Source of the DNA: Kineosporia sp. R_H_3
Lineage (GTDB): Bacteria > Actinomycetota > Actinomycetes > Actinomycetales > Kineosporiaceae
Reading direction: 5' to 3'
Assembly (NCBI RefSeq): GCF_002198675.1
Contig: NZ_MWLL01000017.1
Span: forward strand, 1-39,507
Length of the DNA: 39,507 bases
Shown here: piece after piece, positions 1 through 8,746 of the stretch
Numbering within the stretch: the first letter of the stretch is position 1
Layout: every line of letters starts with the position of its first letter
Program-made: the position numbers and the translations under genes
The notes under the pieces: model-generated
Told to the model about the DNA's origin: nothing
The model's database searches: none
The model's input: only the letters and a program-made list of their open reading frames with translations

Positions 1-18
1 CCCCCGAGGCCCCCGAGG
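1..18. repeat. tandem 9-mer at window edge
   Basis: CCCCCGAGG occurs twice back to back (1-9 and 10-18). The window begins here, so further copies to the left cannot be excluded. No function is apparent. Confidence 0.6.
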
Positions 19-103
19 CCCTGACCACAACGCCCCCTTACGCCCATGGACCCGAACGGTGCGCGTGCCGCGGCCCTCCCGCCCGACCGATGGAGACATC
101 CCG

Positions 104-2593
104 ATGACGACCACTCCCGAGCCCCTCGCCCGTACGGTCCTCGAGCTCGACGGGGTGCAGTGGGCGAGCCAGGCCGCCACCGTGGAGGCGACCCTGAGGC
201 GCCACCCCGGGGTGGTCCAGGTCGACGCCAACCCGGCGGCGCAGACAGCCACGGTCGTGTTCGACCCCGCCCAGACGAGCGTGGCGGAGCTCGCCGCCCG
301 GATCCGCCGGTGCGGCTACGGCTGCCGCGGCGAGTCGCTCCCGGACCACATCTGCCCCCCTCAGGGCACGGCAGCCTTCGAAGGCACGGCAGCCTTCGAA
401 GGCGCGGCAACCGCTGGAGGCACGCCAACCGCTGAGGTCAGCGTTGCGTCGCACGGCACCCACGCCGCCGAGGGACACGCCGGCCACGACACTGGTCACG
501 AGGCATCAGCGCCGCATGTCGCCAGCCCCGCGCAGGTGATGGGGCACGGCGGTCATGGCGAGGCCTCAATGGCCGACATGGTCCGCGACATGCGTAACCG
601 GTTCGTCGTCGCGGCGGTGCTCGGCGTCTTCGTGACGCTGTGGTCGCGGATCGGCCGGGACGTGGTCGGGTTCACCGTGACCGCGCCGTTCGGGCTGCGT
701 GACGACCTCTTCCAACTGCTGCTGAGCCTGCCGGTGATGGCGTACTCCGCGCAGGTGTTCTTCGCCGGTGCACTGCGCGCGCTGCGTGCCCGCACGCTCG
801 ACATGATGGTGCTGGTAGCGGTTGCCGTGGGCGCCGGCTGGCTGTATTCCCTGGGGGTCACTCTGACCGGTGGCGGCGATGTGTTCTATGAGGCAGCCAC
901 GATCCTCACCGCCTTCGTGTTACTCGGGCACTATTTCGAGATGCGGGCCCGGGGCGGTGCAAACGAGGCCGTCAGGGCGCTGCTGAAGCTCGCTCCGCCT
1001 GTCGCGGTCGTGCTGAGGGGCGACGAGGCCGTCGAGATCCCCACCGACCAGGTTGTCGTCGGCGACCTGTTGCTCGTCCGGCCCGGGAGCAAGATCGCCG
1101 CTGACGGTGTGATCGAGGACGGCGAGAGTGACGTCGACGAGTCCACGGTCACCGGAGAGAGTCTGCCTGTGCACAAGGTCCAGGGGGACGAGGTCGTCGG
1201 GGCCACGATCAACACCACCGGGACGTTGCGGGTCCGGGCCACAAAGGTCGGTGCCGACACTGCGCTGGCGCAGATCGTCAAGCTGGTACAGGAGGCGCAG
1301 AACTCCAAGGCGCCGGGGCAGCGGCTCGCGGACAAGGCCGCGTTCTGGCTGGTGTTCGTTGCGCTGATCGGCGGCGCGGGCACGTTTGCCGCCTGGTTGC
1401 TCGCCGGGCGCCCGGTGGAGCAGGCACTGCTCTTCGCGATCACCGTCGTCGTCGTGACGTGCCCGGACGCGCTGGGGCTGGCCACCCCTACCGCAATCAT
1501 GGTCGGGACCGGTCTCGGCGCCCGGCGAGGACTGCTGTTCAAGAACGCCACGGCGATCGAGACGTCCAAGACGATCGACGTCGTCGTCATGGATAAGACG
1601 GGCACACTCACCATGGGTGCCCCCGAGGTGACGGATGTGGCAACCATCGGCGTCAGCGAGGCCGAGGTCCTCGCCCTGGTTGCCGCCGTCGAACGCGAAT
1701 CCGAACACCCGCTGGCTAAGGCGGTGGTGCGCCGGGCCGAGGCGGTGTCTGCACCTCGGCTGCAGGCGGAAGACTTCGTCAGCATTCCCGGTCAGGGGGC
1801 GGTCGCGACGGTTGACGGGCACCGAGTCGTCGTGGGGAACACCCGGCTGATGACGGCACAGGGGGTGGTCGTCGGCGGCCTTGACGCCCGGCACAGCGAG
1901 TTCGCCGCCCAGGGCGTGACTGCCGTGCTGGCTGCAGTCGACGGTCAGGTGGTCGCGGTCGTCGGGATCGCGGACGCGGTGCGGCCCACCTCGGCCGGGG
2001 CGGTGGAGCAGTTGCGTGAGCTCGGTGTCGAGGTCGTCATGCTCACAGGCGACAACGCGACGACCGCGGCCCGCATCGCCGGCCAGCTGGGGATCTCCAC
2101 CGTGATCGCGGACGTGCAGCCCGGCGACAAGGCGGCCAAGGTCCGTGAGTTGATCGACGCCGGGCACCATGTCGCGATGGTCGGCGACGGGGTCAACGAC
2201 GCACCTGCGCTGGCCCAGGCCCACCTCGGTGTCGCGATCGGCGCGGGTACCGACGTCGCAGTCGAGACCGCAGACGTGGTCCTGATGCGCTCGGACCCCC
2301 AGGACGTCGCCGTGGCGCTGCGGATCGGTCGAGGGACCGTCGCCAAGATGCGGCAGAACCTCACCTGGGCCATCGGCTACAACTCCGTCGCACTGCCCGT
2401 CGCGGCCGGCGTCTTCGAACCCGCCCTCGGCCTCGTCCTCCGACCAGAGATCGCCGCCGTCACGATGGCCGGATCCAGCCTGCTCGTCGCGGTGAACGCG
2501 CTGACCCTCAAACGGCTCCGACTGCTCCCGCCCGCCGCAGGCAGCAGCCCGAGGGCCCGGCGACCGCGGGTCGAGCAGATCGAGCAGGAATGA
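104..2593 (+). CDS. heavy-metal translocating P1B-type ATPase with CPD motif (copy 1)
   Basis: Predicted inner-membrane ATP-driven metal exporter of 829 residues. The ATG at 104 is preferred over the upstream in-frame GTG at 59 because GGAGA lies at about 92-96 and the HMA fold starts just after it. Layout: an HMA-like domain (about residues 9-75) whose usual CxxC loop is replaced by a Trp-Ala-Ser segment; a CGYGC...HIC cysteine cluster at the domain end; a His/Gly-rich linker (about 110-165); membrane helices; actuator TGES at 350-353; membrane metal site C453-P454-D455; phosphorylated D497 in DKTGT; SEHP nucleotide-binding motif; and hinge GDGVND from 694. P1B pumps usually show CPC, CPH, SPC or TPC; CPD is rare and leaves the metal uncertain. 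The second copy at 18592-21174 shares all these features. The gene ends with TGATG, overlapping the next (broken) gene by one base. Family assignment is certain; substrate is not. Confidence 0.95.
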   Translation: MTTTPEPLARTVLELDGVQWASQAATVEATLRRHPGVVQVDANPAAQTATVVFDPAQTSVAELAARIRRCGYGCRGESLPDHICPPQGTAAFEGTAAFEGAATAGGTPTAEVSVASHGTHAAEGHAGHDTGHEASAPHVASPAQVMGHGGHGEASMADMVRDMRNRFVVAAVLGVFVTLWSRIGRDVVGFTVTAPFGLRDDLFQLLLSLPVMAYSAQVFFAGALRALRARTLDMMVLVAVAVGAGWLYSLGVTLTGGGDVFYEAATILTAFVLLGHYFEMRARGGANEAVRALLKLAPPVAVVLRGDEAVEIPTDQVVVGDLLLVRPGSKIAADGVIEDGESDVDESTVTGESLPVHKVQGDEVVGATINTTGTLRVRATKVGADTALAQIVKLVQEAQNSKAPGQRLADKAAFWLVFVALIGGAGTFAAWLLAGRPVEQALLFAITVVVVTCPDALGLATPTAIMVGTGLGARRGLLFKNATAIETSKTIDVVVMDKTGTLTMGAPEVTDVATIGVSEAEVLALVAAVERESEHPLAKAVVRRAEAVSAPRLQAEDFVSIPGQGAVATVDGHRVVVGNTRLMTAQGVVVGGLDARHSEFAAQGVTAVLAAVDGQVVAVVGIADAVRPTSAGAVEQLRELGVEVVMLTGDNATTAARIAGQLGISTVIADVQPGDKAAKVRELIDAGHHVAMVGDGVNDAPALAQAHLGVAIGAGTDVAVETADVVLMRSDPQDVAVALRIGRGTVAKMRQNLTWAIGYNSVALPVAAGVFEPALGLVLRPEIAAVTMAGSSLLVAVNALTLKRLRLLPPAAGSSPRARRPRVEQIEQE
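365..412 (+). repeat. 18-bp in-frame tandem repeat in ATPase linker
   Basis: An 18-bp unit beginning GGCACGGCAGCC occurs at 365-382 and 383-400, with a diverged partial copy at 401-412. It adds a GTAAFE-type hexapeptide repeat to the linker between the HMA-like domain and the His-rich stretch. The paralogue at 18.6 kb lacks it, so it is probably a recent slippage expansion. Confidence 0.8.
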
Positions 2594-3273
2594 TGGCGGC
2601 TCTTGACGCGGACGTCGTGATCGTGGGAGCCGGCCCGGGCGGCTGTGCCGCGGCGCTGGCCGCGCTGCGTGCACGCGGGGACGCACGGGTGCTCCTCCTG
2701 GACCGCGCACCCCGCGGGCCTTGACAAGGTCTGTGGAGACGCCGTCGGGCCGCGGGCCCGGCAGACGCTGGAGGCGCTCGGCGCGGAGACGGTGTTGCGC
2801 CACGAGGAGCAGGTCAGCCGGTTCCGGCTGGTGTCCCCGTCGGGCCGGTCAGTGTCCGGTGCGGTGTCGACGCCGGGCTTTGTCGTGCCGCGGCGAGTTC
2901 TGGACGCCCGGTTGCTGGACGCCGCGGTCGCTGCAGGTGCGCAGTTCCACCGGGCCACGGTGGCAGCGGTGTCGACAGGCGCTACGGACGTCGTGGTGAC
3001 CCTACGCGGCGGCGGGACGGTCCGTGCAGCCGTCGTGGTCGGGGCCGACGGCGCGAACTCCGTGGTCCGGCGCAGCATCGGAGAACCGCCGAACCGGGAC
3101 ACCCACCTGGCTCTGGCCGTGCGGGGGTACATGGACCGGCCGCCGGACTTTCGCGAGCTGCTGATCCGGTGGCACCCGGTCGCGCGTGGCGTCGCCTATG
3201 CGTGGGCGTTCCCGACCGCGGACGGTCACGTGAACGTCGGATACGGGGCGCCCGTGAGTGAACCGCCCCGGGA
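2593..3273 (+). pseudogene. geranylgeranyl-reductase-like FAD oxidoreductase, frameshifted and truncated
   Basis: An ATG at 2593 overlaps the ATPase stop codon and opens a typical flavin N-terminus (VVIVGAGPGGCAAAL, dinucleotide-binding GxGxxG), but the frame hits TGA near 2722-2724. The protein continues in another frame with GLDKVCGDAVGPRA, the KxCGD motif of the geranylgeranyl reductase family, then VVVGADGANSVVRR and a plausible substrate domain. The two frames meet at about 2705-2722, indicating a one-base gain or two-base loss. The second frame runs into the IS3 element at 3274, and nothing after the element looks like the missing C-terminus. The family reduces isoprenoid double bonds using FAD, but this copy should be inactive. 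Two independent lesions argue against a sequencing error as the only cause. Confidence 0.8.
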
Positions 3274-3314
3274 TGTCCGGAGACCGTGGCCTGCCCCGGG
3301 TCTGACGGAGTCGA
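3274..3314 (+). repeat. IS3 terminal inverted repeat, transposase 3' side
   Basis: Starts TGTCCGGAGA, then an 8-base spacer, TGCCCCGGG, 5 variable bases and CGGAGTCGA. It matches the opposite end with a 3-base length difference in the first spacer. Confidence 0.85.
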
Positions 3315-3327
3315 ACGGGCTGGACTC

Positions 3328-4470
3328 TCACGCCACCGGTGGTTGGTTCTCGAACTGTATCGGCGACAGGTAGCCCAGGGCGGAGTGGCGACGTTGCCGG
3401 TTGTAGAAGATCTCGAGGTACTCGAAGATCGCGTTCGCGAGCTCGATCCGGGTGCGCCAGCGTCGCCGGTTGAGGAGCTCGACCTGCATTCGGGACCAGA
3501 ACGACTCCATCATCCCGTTGTCGTAGCAGTCCCCGATCGAGCCCATCGACGGGACCAGTCTCGAGGCCTTCGCGCGCTCGGTGAAGGCCCAGGAACCGAA
3601 CTGGACGCCCTGGTCGATGTGGATCACGGTGCCGTTGATGTCGCGGCGGTTGTCGATGGCCATTCCGAGCGCGTTCGTGACCAGGGCCGCGGTCGGTGAG
3701 GCGTCGATGGACCAGCCGACGACCCGACGCGAGTACGTGTCCAGGACCACGGCGCAGTACGCCTTGCCCTCACGGGTCGGGTGCTCGGTGATGTCGGTGA
3801 CCCACAACGCGTTCGCCCGGCTACGGGCGAAGTCCCGGTTGACCAGGTCGGAGGCGTAGGTGTCCGGCTTGGCGTGCTTCCACTTTCGGCGCCCGGGAAG
3901 TCCTGCCAGGCCGGCGCGGGTCATGAGCAGCTCGACCTGGCCGTGCCCGACGGTGATGCCGTGCCCGAGGACGAGCTCGGCGTGGACACGCCGGGCGCCG
4001 TAGACGCCACGTGAGGCGGTGTGTATGGCGCGGATCTGCTCGGTCAGGTTCGTGTGCCGCACCGCCCGCGCTGAGGGCCGCCGGTTCCGCCACTCGTAGT
4101 AGCCCGACTCTGCGACTCCGAGCAGGCGGCAGGACCGCTGCACCGAGTGCCCGTCAGCGGCCATCCGTCGGACGGCCGCGTAGCGGACTTTTGGGGGCAC
4201 CACTCCCTTCAACAGCTCCAGGGCTCGTTGCGCGGCGGCCAGCTCGGCCTGCAACCGGGCGATGCTGCGCTGGGCCGCCGCGAGCTCGGTCTTCTCGCTC
4301 GTCGTCGCGCCGGCCTGCAGGCCGCGGTCAATGCGGTCCTGCCGGCGCCAGCTGTAGATGGTCTGCTCGCTGATCTCCAGGTCGCGCGCGATGTCAGCGA
4401 CCTTGCGTCCGGACTCGAGCAGATCCAAGACCTTGCGACGGAACTCAGCCGGGTAGCCCCTCGGGGCCAT
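3328..4470 (-). CDS. IS3-family transposase, OrfA-OrfB in one frame
   Basis: A 380-residue transposase. Residues about 1-95 are an OrfA-type HTH (YPAEFRRKVLDLL...SEQTIYSWRRQ) followed by a leucine-zipper-like segment. Residues about 110-380 are OrfB with an HTH_21 region and an rve/integrase core. The catalytic DDE triad is visible as WVTDIT, IHIDQGVQFGS and MMESFWSRMQ, and the C-terminus has the usual YNRQRRHSALGYLSP. Most IS3 members need a programmed -1 frameshift to join OrfA and OrfB; here both lie in one open frame. The ATG at 4470 has AGGAGG about 5 bases upstream. All catalytic motifs are intact, so the enzyme may be active. Confidence 0.95.
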   Translation of the reverse strand: MAPRGYPAEFRRKVLDLLESGRKVADIARDLEISEQTIYSWRRQDRIDRGLQAGATTSEKTELAAAQRSIARLQAELAAAQRALELLKGVVPPKVRYAAVRRMAADGHSVQRSCRLLGVAESGYYEWRNRRPSARAVRHTNLTEQIRAIHTASRGVYGARRVHAELVLGHGITVGHGQVELLMTRAGLAGLPGRRKWKHAKPDTYASDLVNRDFARSRANALWVTDITEHPTREGKAYCAVVLDTYSRRVVGWSIDASPTAALVTNALGMAIDNRRDINGTVIHIDQGVQFGSWAFTERAKASRLVPSMGSIGDCYDNGMMESFWSRMQVELLNRRRWRTRIELANAIFEYLEIFYNRQRRHSALGYLSPIQFENQPPVA

Positions 4471-4511
4471 CGATGCCTCCTGTGCTCAGACGGCACAAGA
4501 ATCCAACATCA

Positions 4512-4549
4512 TCGACTCCGTAGTCCCCGGGGCAGACCATCTCCGGACA
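4512..4549 (-). repeat. IS3 terminal inverted repeat, transposase 5' side
   Basis: The reverse complement starts TGTCCGGAGA, then 5 bases, TGCCCCGGG, 5 variable bases and CGGAGTCGA, pairing with 3274-3314. It lies upstream of the transposase start and probably carries its promoter. Confidence 0.85.
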
Positions 4550-4696
4550 CGCCGGGGCGATTCAACCTCGTGGTGGCGCGCCGGCCTGTCATGGAGTGGG
4601 ATCGGGGATCGTGACGCGGTCACCGCTCGCGTGACTAGTGTCGGTTGTGGCTCCGTCCGGGGCTTGTCCGGGTGCGTTGTCCGGGCATGTCCCGAG

Positions 4697-5212
4697 TCAG
4701 GGTGCCCGTTGACTCAGTGCGCGAATCGTGGTCGACAGCCTGTCTGCCAAGCTGTCCCGCGAGATCCATGCCCCGGCGCCGAGGTCGATGGCGCTGCGGT
4801 AGTAGTCGCTCGACGGTTCCGGCCCGACGACGACCACGCGATCTCTCGGGAAGCGGCGCAGCGCATCGCGGCAGCAGGCGGGGAAGTCTCCGGTGTCGAC
4901 GACGAGCAGATCGGGTCGGTAGCGCTCGAGGGCGTCGGCGAGCATCTCACCCTCGTGGGGTATCAGGGCCGTACACCCACAGTCCCGGGCAAGGATCTCG
5001 CAGACGAAGCGCTGCACGAGCGTGTGCCGTATCGCTACCAGCGCGGTGCTGCTTCCTCCGGGGTCGGCCTCGCTAGATCCGTGAGGGTCCCCGAGGATCG
5101 CCTCAACGCCCGGCGACGCGTCTGTGTCCGGGGCCGTGACACTGTGGGGCACAGGGTCGCTGTGGAGGGTAGAAGGCGCTGGCTGCGCTGCAGCGTTGTC
5201 GAGATGCACCAT
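4697..5212 (-). CDS. stand-alone pseudo-receiver (REC-like) protein
   Basis: 171 residues. The ATG at 5212 has AAGGAGGG seven bases upstream. Residues 1-55 are low-complexity; residues about 56-168 follow a CheY-like receiver pattern (ALVAIRHTLVQRFVCEILAR ... PDLLVVDTGDF ... RVVVVGPEPSS ... DLGAGAWISRDS). An Asp sits at the phospho-acceptor position (D106), but the acidic pair expected after strand 1 is absent (AIRH) and the conserved Lys near the end is Arg. It may therefore work as a non-phosphorylated partner. No HTH output domain is present. It lies 160 bp downstream of the NarL-type regulator on the same strand and may be co-transcribed. Fold assignment is inferred from pattern only. Confidence 0.65.
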   Translation of the reverse strand: MVHLDNAAAQPAPSTLHSDPVPHSVTAPDTDASPGVEAILGDPHGSSEADPGGSSTALVAIRHTLVQRFVCEILARDCGCTALIPHEGEMLADALERYRPDLLVVDTGDFPACCRDALRRFPRDRVVVVGPEPSSDYYRSAIDLGAGAWISRDSLADRLSTTIRALSQRAP

Positions 5213-5372
5213 GTCACCGCCCTCCTTGTAGAAGTGTCAGTGCTGACCTGTGCTGCGGACATCCGCACCGCCTACGCAGTGGGTAGGTGGGTTCCCCGCG
5301 GACCGTCTATCGCGCGCCGGCCGGCGTCGTGGGCCTCCGCGGCTCCAGGAGCCGGAGTCAACGACTGGGAGG

Positions 5373-6023
5373 TCACGTCTCCTCGAGGAGCCCGAAGTCG
5401 CGGGCGACCGCGACCAGGTCGGCGCGGGTGTGCCGCTGGAGCTTCTGGGTCAGGTGCATCCGGTGCGTTTCGACGGTCCGTACGGACAGGAACAGCTCGC
5501 CGGCGATCTCTGCGTTCGTGTGCCCCGTCGCGATCAGGCGCAGGACGGCCTCTTCGCGTTCGGTCAGCTCGCCACCGGGGCCGTTGACTCGTCGACCGGG
5601 CTCGGGCGCGGTGAGCAGCGCGGCTCCGAGGGACGGGTGGACGTAGGCGCCGCCTCCCGAGACGGTCCGTACTGCCGCGACCAGTTCGACGTCCGCGGCG
5701 TCTTTGAGCAGGTAGCCGGTGGCGCCGGCTGCGAACGCTTGCCGCACGTACCCGATGTCTTCCTGCATGGTCAGGACCAGGACGCGGGTGGCCGGGCTCT
5801 GGTCGCGTACCAGACGCGTGGCGTCGATCCCGTTGGTTCCGTGCAGCCCGATGTCCATGACGACCACATCGGGGCGGTGGGTGGCCACTGCGGCTGTCGC
5901 GTCCTCGGCGGTGGCGGCCTCGCCGACCACGGTGATGTCTGGCTCGGCTTCGAGGATCAGCCGTAGGCCCGTCCGGACAACGCGATGGTCGTCGCACAGG
6001 ACAACTGTGATCATGGTGGTCAT
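5373..6023 (-). CDS. NarL/LuxR-type response regulator
   Basis: 216 residues, DNA-binding partner of the kinase just upstream. Receiver domain 1-120: acidic pair D11-D12 after strand 1, phospho-acceptor D57 in VVVMDIGLHG, LTM switch region and conserved Lys in YLLKDA. LuxR-type HTH about 153-205 (LTEREEAVLRLIATGHTNAEIAGELFLSVRTVETH). The pattern is that of the NarL/DevR group, which is phosphorylated by GAF-type HisKA_3 kinases. The kinase stop codon is 22 bases before this start. An in-frame ATG at 6014 is an alternative; neither start has a strong Shine-Dalgarno sequence. Confidence 0.93.
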   Translation of the reverse strand: MTTMITVVLCDDHRVVRTGLRLILEAEPDITVVGEAATAEDATAAVATHRPDVVVMDIGLHGTNGIDATRLVRDQSPATRVLVLTMQEDIGYVRQAFAAGATGYLLKDAADVELVAAVRTVSGGGAYVHPSLGAALLTAPEPGRRVNGPGGELTEREEAVLRLIATGHTNAEIAGELFLSVRTVETHRMHLTQKLQRHTRADLVAVARDFGLLEET

Positions 6024-6045
6024 CGCGGAGTCTCGCTCGTCTCGC

Positions 6046-7380
6046 TCATGTCTGCGGTCCCTCCAGGGGTACGCGCAGCGCGACCGTCGTGCCGTGGCCC
6101 ACTCGTGACGTTACCCGCACGGCGCCCCCGATGAGGGCGGCACGTTCGGCCATACCCCGTAGGCCCAGGGAGGTGGCGTGCTTCGAGACGTCGAAGCCTC
6201 GGCCGTCGTCGATCACGTCGGCGCTGAGGCGGTCCTGGGTCGCGGTGATCCGCACGACGACATGCTGCGCTCCGGCGTGCCGGACGACGTTGGTGAGGGA
6301 CTCCTGCACGACCCTGTAGGTGACCGTCTCCACGGGAGCCGGTAGCCGTGGAGACCCATCCGAGGGATCATGTTGGGTCGCCCCGGGGTGGCCCTGCGCT
6401 TGTCGTGTGCTCTGGCGATAGTCCTGCTGCAAATCGATGTCGATGTTGTCTCGAGCGGTCAGGTCCGTTACGAGACGTTCGAGAGCCGCGGCCAGACCCA
6501 GGTCGTCAAGGACGGTCGGGCGCAGCCCGGAGGCCAACTGGCGGACCTCGGTGAGGGCCTGGGCTATCAGGCTGCGCACGTCCGCGATCCGACGGTCGAC
6601 CTGTTCCATGTCCAAGGGGTCGGTGCGCAGACCCGTCTCGACCAGGTGCAGCCCGAGCAGGACGCCGGTCAGGGACTGACCGACCTCGTCGTGCAGGTCT
6701 CGGGCGACCCTTGCGCGCTCCTCCTCCTGGGCGGTGATGACGTCCGCCAGGGTCTGGCTGCGAAGCCGTGTGCGCTCCTGCGCAGCCGCAGCCTGCGCGA
6801 GGGCCTCGCCGCGTTCGCGTTCGGCGGTCACCAGGTGTGCGCCGTCGATCGCGCACGCCGCGAAAGCGGCCAGCGTCGTCAGGGACCACTCGTCGGAGAG
6901 GTCGAACGAGGGCCCCTCGTCCTGGGCGACGTACAGGTTGCCGTGGCGCCGGCCGCCGCTGCGGATCGGGACGCCGAGGAAGGAGGTGAGCCGCGGATGG
7001 CCGGAGGGCAGACCGACGTAGCTGGGATGCTGCTCGACGTCGGATGTCCGGACCGGGCCGTCGGCGAGCGCGGTCACCGAGAGCAGCCCCCAGCCGCGTG
7101 GTAGTCGCCCGATCCGGGACACCACCGCGGGACTCATTCCGCGGTGCAGGAAACGAACTGCGGTGCCTGCGGAGTCGTACTGCGCCAGCGCAGCGTACCG
7201 GGCGCCCGTGACGGCCAGAGCGGAGTCGAGGATGCGTTCCAGGATGCCTGCTTCATCCGTCTCCCGGGCCACTGCGAGCGCCGCCTCGAGAAGCACGGCG
7301 TGTCGCCGAGGGTCAGGGAGGTCGGACGTTGTCGTTCCTTCCGGTGGGTGGTCTTCGCGTCGAGGTCCCGGCATCACCAC
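6046..7380 (-). CDS. GAF-domain HisKA_3 sensor histidine kinase
   Basis: 444 residues, soluble. GAF domain about 34-185, a helix about 186-222, the HisKA_3 dimerisation box RVARDLHDEVGQSL with phosphorylated H230, then a HATPase_c domain with N-box (VVQESLTNVVRHA) and G-boxes (DDGRGFD, LGLRGMAERA, GHGTTV). A hydrophilic insert of about 30 residues (LQQDYRQSTRQAQGH...) interrupts the ATPase domain before the N-box. The domain order resembles DevS/DosS-like kinases, which sense redox state or gas, but no haem ligand can be assigned by eye. Possible starts are GTG 7380, GTG 7377 and ATG 7374. A BlaI-like dyad (7381-7397) directly abuts the start, so the transcript may be nearly leaderless. Confidence 0.93.
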   Translation of the reverse strand: MVMPGPRREDHPPEGTTTSDLPDPRRHAVLLEAALAVARETDEAGILERILDSALAVTGARYAALAQYDSAGTAVRFLHRGMSPAVVSRIGRLPRGWGLLSVTALADGPVRTSDVEQHPSYVGLPSGHPRLTSFLGVPIRSGGRRHGNLYVAQDEGPSFDLSDEWSLTTLAAFAACAIDGAHLVTAERERGEALAQAAAAQERTRLRSQTLADVITAQEEERARVARDLHDEVGQSLTGVLLGLHLVETGLRTDPLDMEQVDRRIADVRSLIAQALTEVRQLASGLRPTVLDDLGLAAALERLVTDLTARDNIDIDLQQDYRQSTRQAQGHPGATQHDPSDGSPRLPAPVETVTYRVVQESLTNVVRHAGAQHVVVRITATQDRLSADVIDDGRGFDVSKHATSLGLRGMAERAALIGGAVRVTSRVGHGTTVALRVPLEGPQT

Positions 7381-7397
7381 GACTACCGAGGATAGTA
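7381..7397 (-). promoter_or_regulatory. BlaI-like operator 1 (kinase promoter)
   Basis: ACTA-N7-TAGT dyad (7382-7396) with the same 4-7-4 architecture as the sites at 9581 and 11428. On the minus strand TACTAT within it could be the -10 box, placing transcription start at or very near the kinase start codon; a bound repressor would then block the promoter. This site is the least symmetrical of the three at its outer bases. Confidence 0.5.
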
Positions 7398-7484
7398 CTC
7401 GAGCTGACGGTTATCCCACGCGAACCGCTGCAGGCGTTGACGCGACGGTCGCCCCGCGAAGGGCCGGCCGACGACTCGTGGCGA

Positions 7485-8360
7485 TCAGGTGCGCGAGACG
7501 CGGGTGTACACCACAGTTGCAGTCCAGATGGCACGCTTGCTGACGAATCCGCCAGTCTTGGGAGCGTCGTACATCATGCCGTTCCCGGCGTAGATACCGT
7601 TGTGGTAGACGCGGCCACCGGAGACGAACGAGACCAGGTCGCCGGGACGTGCCTGCGATCTGGGCACCTGGGTGGTGGCTCGCATCTGCTGGTCTGCCGT
7701 TCTGGGGAGGCTGACCCCGACCGCCGCGTACACGTATCTCACGTATCCCGAGCAGTCGAACCCTGCGGGAGTGGTGCCGCCGTAGAGGTAGGGAACGCCC
7801 ACGTACCTGGCCGCTACGGCCAGCACCTCGGACGCGTCCGCTGCCTGGTCGGGGGTGGTTGCACGGGGGGCGCCGGTCCCGGTCCTGGGCGCGGTCGTGC
7901 CCCCACTGGTCGGGGAAGCCCGCCGGTTGCCGCGGGAGGCCTTCGCTGGTGTCGCGTTGCGTGCGGGCCGCGCCGATGCTGCGGCAGGACGGGGACGGGT
8001 GACAGCACTGATCGTGGTGTCCGGTGCGAACCGGACGGTCACCGGGGGCGCGGTGAGGGGCTGTCCCGTCAGGGCGCCCGGCGCGAGCCGGGTGGCAGTA
8101 CCCGACGCGAGGCCGCGTGCGGCGGTGACGCCCGGGTCGATTGGCGCGACGGATGCTGTCGCGGCGGGAGAGCGGTCGCCGCCGGCGTAGGCCGCCAAGA
8201 CCGGGATGCTGCCTGTGAGGGCGAGCCCGGAGGACATGGCGATCGCGACGCTTCCGCGGCTCAGGGTGGGTGCGCGGTCCGTGACGGCCGCGCGGGCGAT
8301 CGTGAGCGGTGTGCTGGCGCAGCGTTCGGCTCTATGCCGCGCGGGGCGTGCCTCAGTCAT
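7485..8360 (-). CDS. NlpC/P60 cell-wall hydrolase
   Basis: 291 residues, a peptidoglycan peptide hydrolase expected outside the membrane. An uncleaved or signal-type hydrophobic stretch lies at about 38-58, followed by a long Ala/Pro/Thr-rich linker (about 60-175). The C-terminal NlpC/P60 domain has nucleophile C203 (FDCSGYVRYVY), H253 (YHNGIYAG) and D265 (MMYDAPKTG) in the third position, where the family often has His, Asn or Glu. The ATG at 8360 has AGAGGG six bases upstream. Expression is probably controlled by the ydaO riboswitch directly in front, a common arrangement for actinobacterial wall hydrolases. Confidence 0.9.
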   Translation of the reverse strand: MTEARPARHRAERCASTPLTIARAAVTDRAPTLSRGSVAIAMSSGLALTGSIPVLAAYAGGDRSPAATASVAPIDPGVTAARGLASGTATRLAPGALTGQPLTAPPVTVRFAPDTTISAVTRPRPAAASARPARNATPAKASRGNRRASPTSGGTTAPRTGTGAPRATTPDQAADASEVLAVAARYVGVPYLYGGTTPAGFDCSGYVRYVYAAVGVSLPRTADQQMRATTQVPRSQARPGDLVSFVSGGRVYHNGIYAGNGMMYDAPKTGGFVSKRAIWTATVVYTRVSRT

Positions 8361-8370
8361 GTGTGCCCTC

Positions 8371-8490
8371 TGACACCTGCGGGGTTAGCTGTCGGGTTCG
8401 GGCAGAGGAAGCGCCCGGCCGCGTCTGCGGCTTCACCCCAAAGGAGCCAGATGTCGCACCGGCCCCGCGATTGGGTTCCCCGTCCCTGCC
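8371..8490 (-). ncRNA. cyclic di-AMP (ydaO/yuaA) riboswitch
   Basis: Read on the minus strand, the leader carries the hallmark blocks of the ydaO class in order: GGGACGGGGAACCCAATCG, then TTTGGGGTGAAGCC, then CCCGAACCCGACAGCTAACC followed by CGCAGGTGTC. The last block ends about 10 bases before the start codon of the NlpC/P60 gene, so ligand binding could affect ribosome access as well as termination. In this class c-di-AMP binding normally turns expression off. Outer boundaries are approximate. Confidence 0.85.
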
Positions 8491-8746
8491 ATGGACTCGA
8501 AGACGTACCACGGATGGCAGGGCTCGGCGTCCGCGGTGGCCGTTCTCGAAGAGACGGCGCCCGCACCATACTCACGGGTCCGCGATGCTGCGCAACCGGC
8601 CAGGACGACACCGGGCCACCATTTACCGAATCTTCATGGAGCACCCGGCATCCCGAGATGTGCTCGCGGGTGCACAGTCGAGGGGTTGTGACGGATCAGG
8701 GCAGCGACAGCGAGGCGAAGGTGCGTGGGATCAAGGTGGTGGCGGC
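8491..8746. other. intergenic region with possible riboswitch promoter
   Basis: About 256 bases between the riboswitch and the ccdA stop codon. On the minus strand TTGCGC (8590-8595) and TATGGT (8565-8570) could form a promoter, but the spacing is a long 19 bases. No gene seen. Confidence 0.3.

Larger units (their letters stand above)
3274..4549 (-). mobile_element. IS3-family insertion sequence, complete
   Basis: A 1,276-bp element with TG...CA ends and imperfect terminal inverted repeats: 3274-3314 on the left and the reverse complement of 4512-4549 on the right share TGTCCGGAGA, TGCCCCGGG and CGGAGTCGA blocks. It holds one transposase gene read leftward. The flanks (GGA before 3274, CGC after 4549) show no 3-5 bp target duplication. 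Together with the missing end of the interrupted gene, this suggests a deletion or rearrangement next to the element after insertion. Confidence 0.9.

Noticed and set aside
920-2803. 627-residue open frame antisense to the first ATPase
   Set aside because: Shadow frame of a high-GC gene; Arg/Pro/Asp-rich with no domain pattern, while the plus strand encodes an unmistakable P-type ATPase.
3328-4470. Programmed frameshift inside the IS3 transposase
   Set aside because: OrfA and OrfB are already in one frame and no A-rich slippery site is needed.
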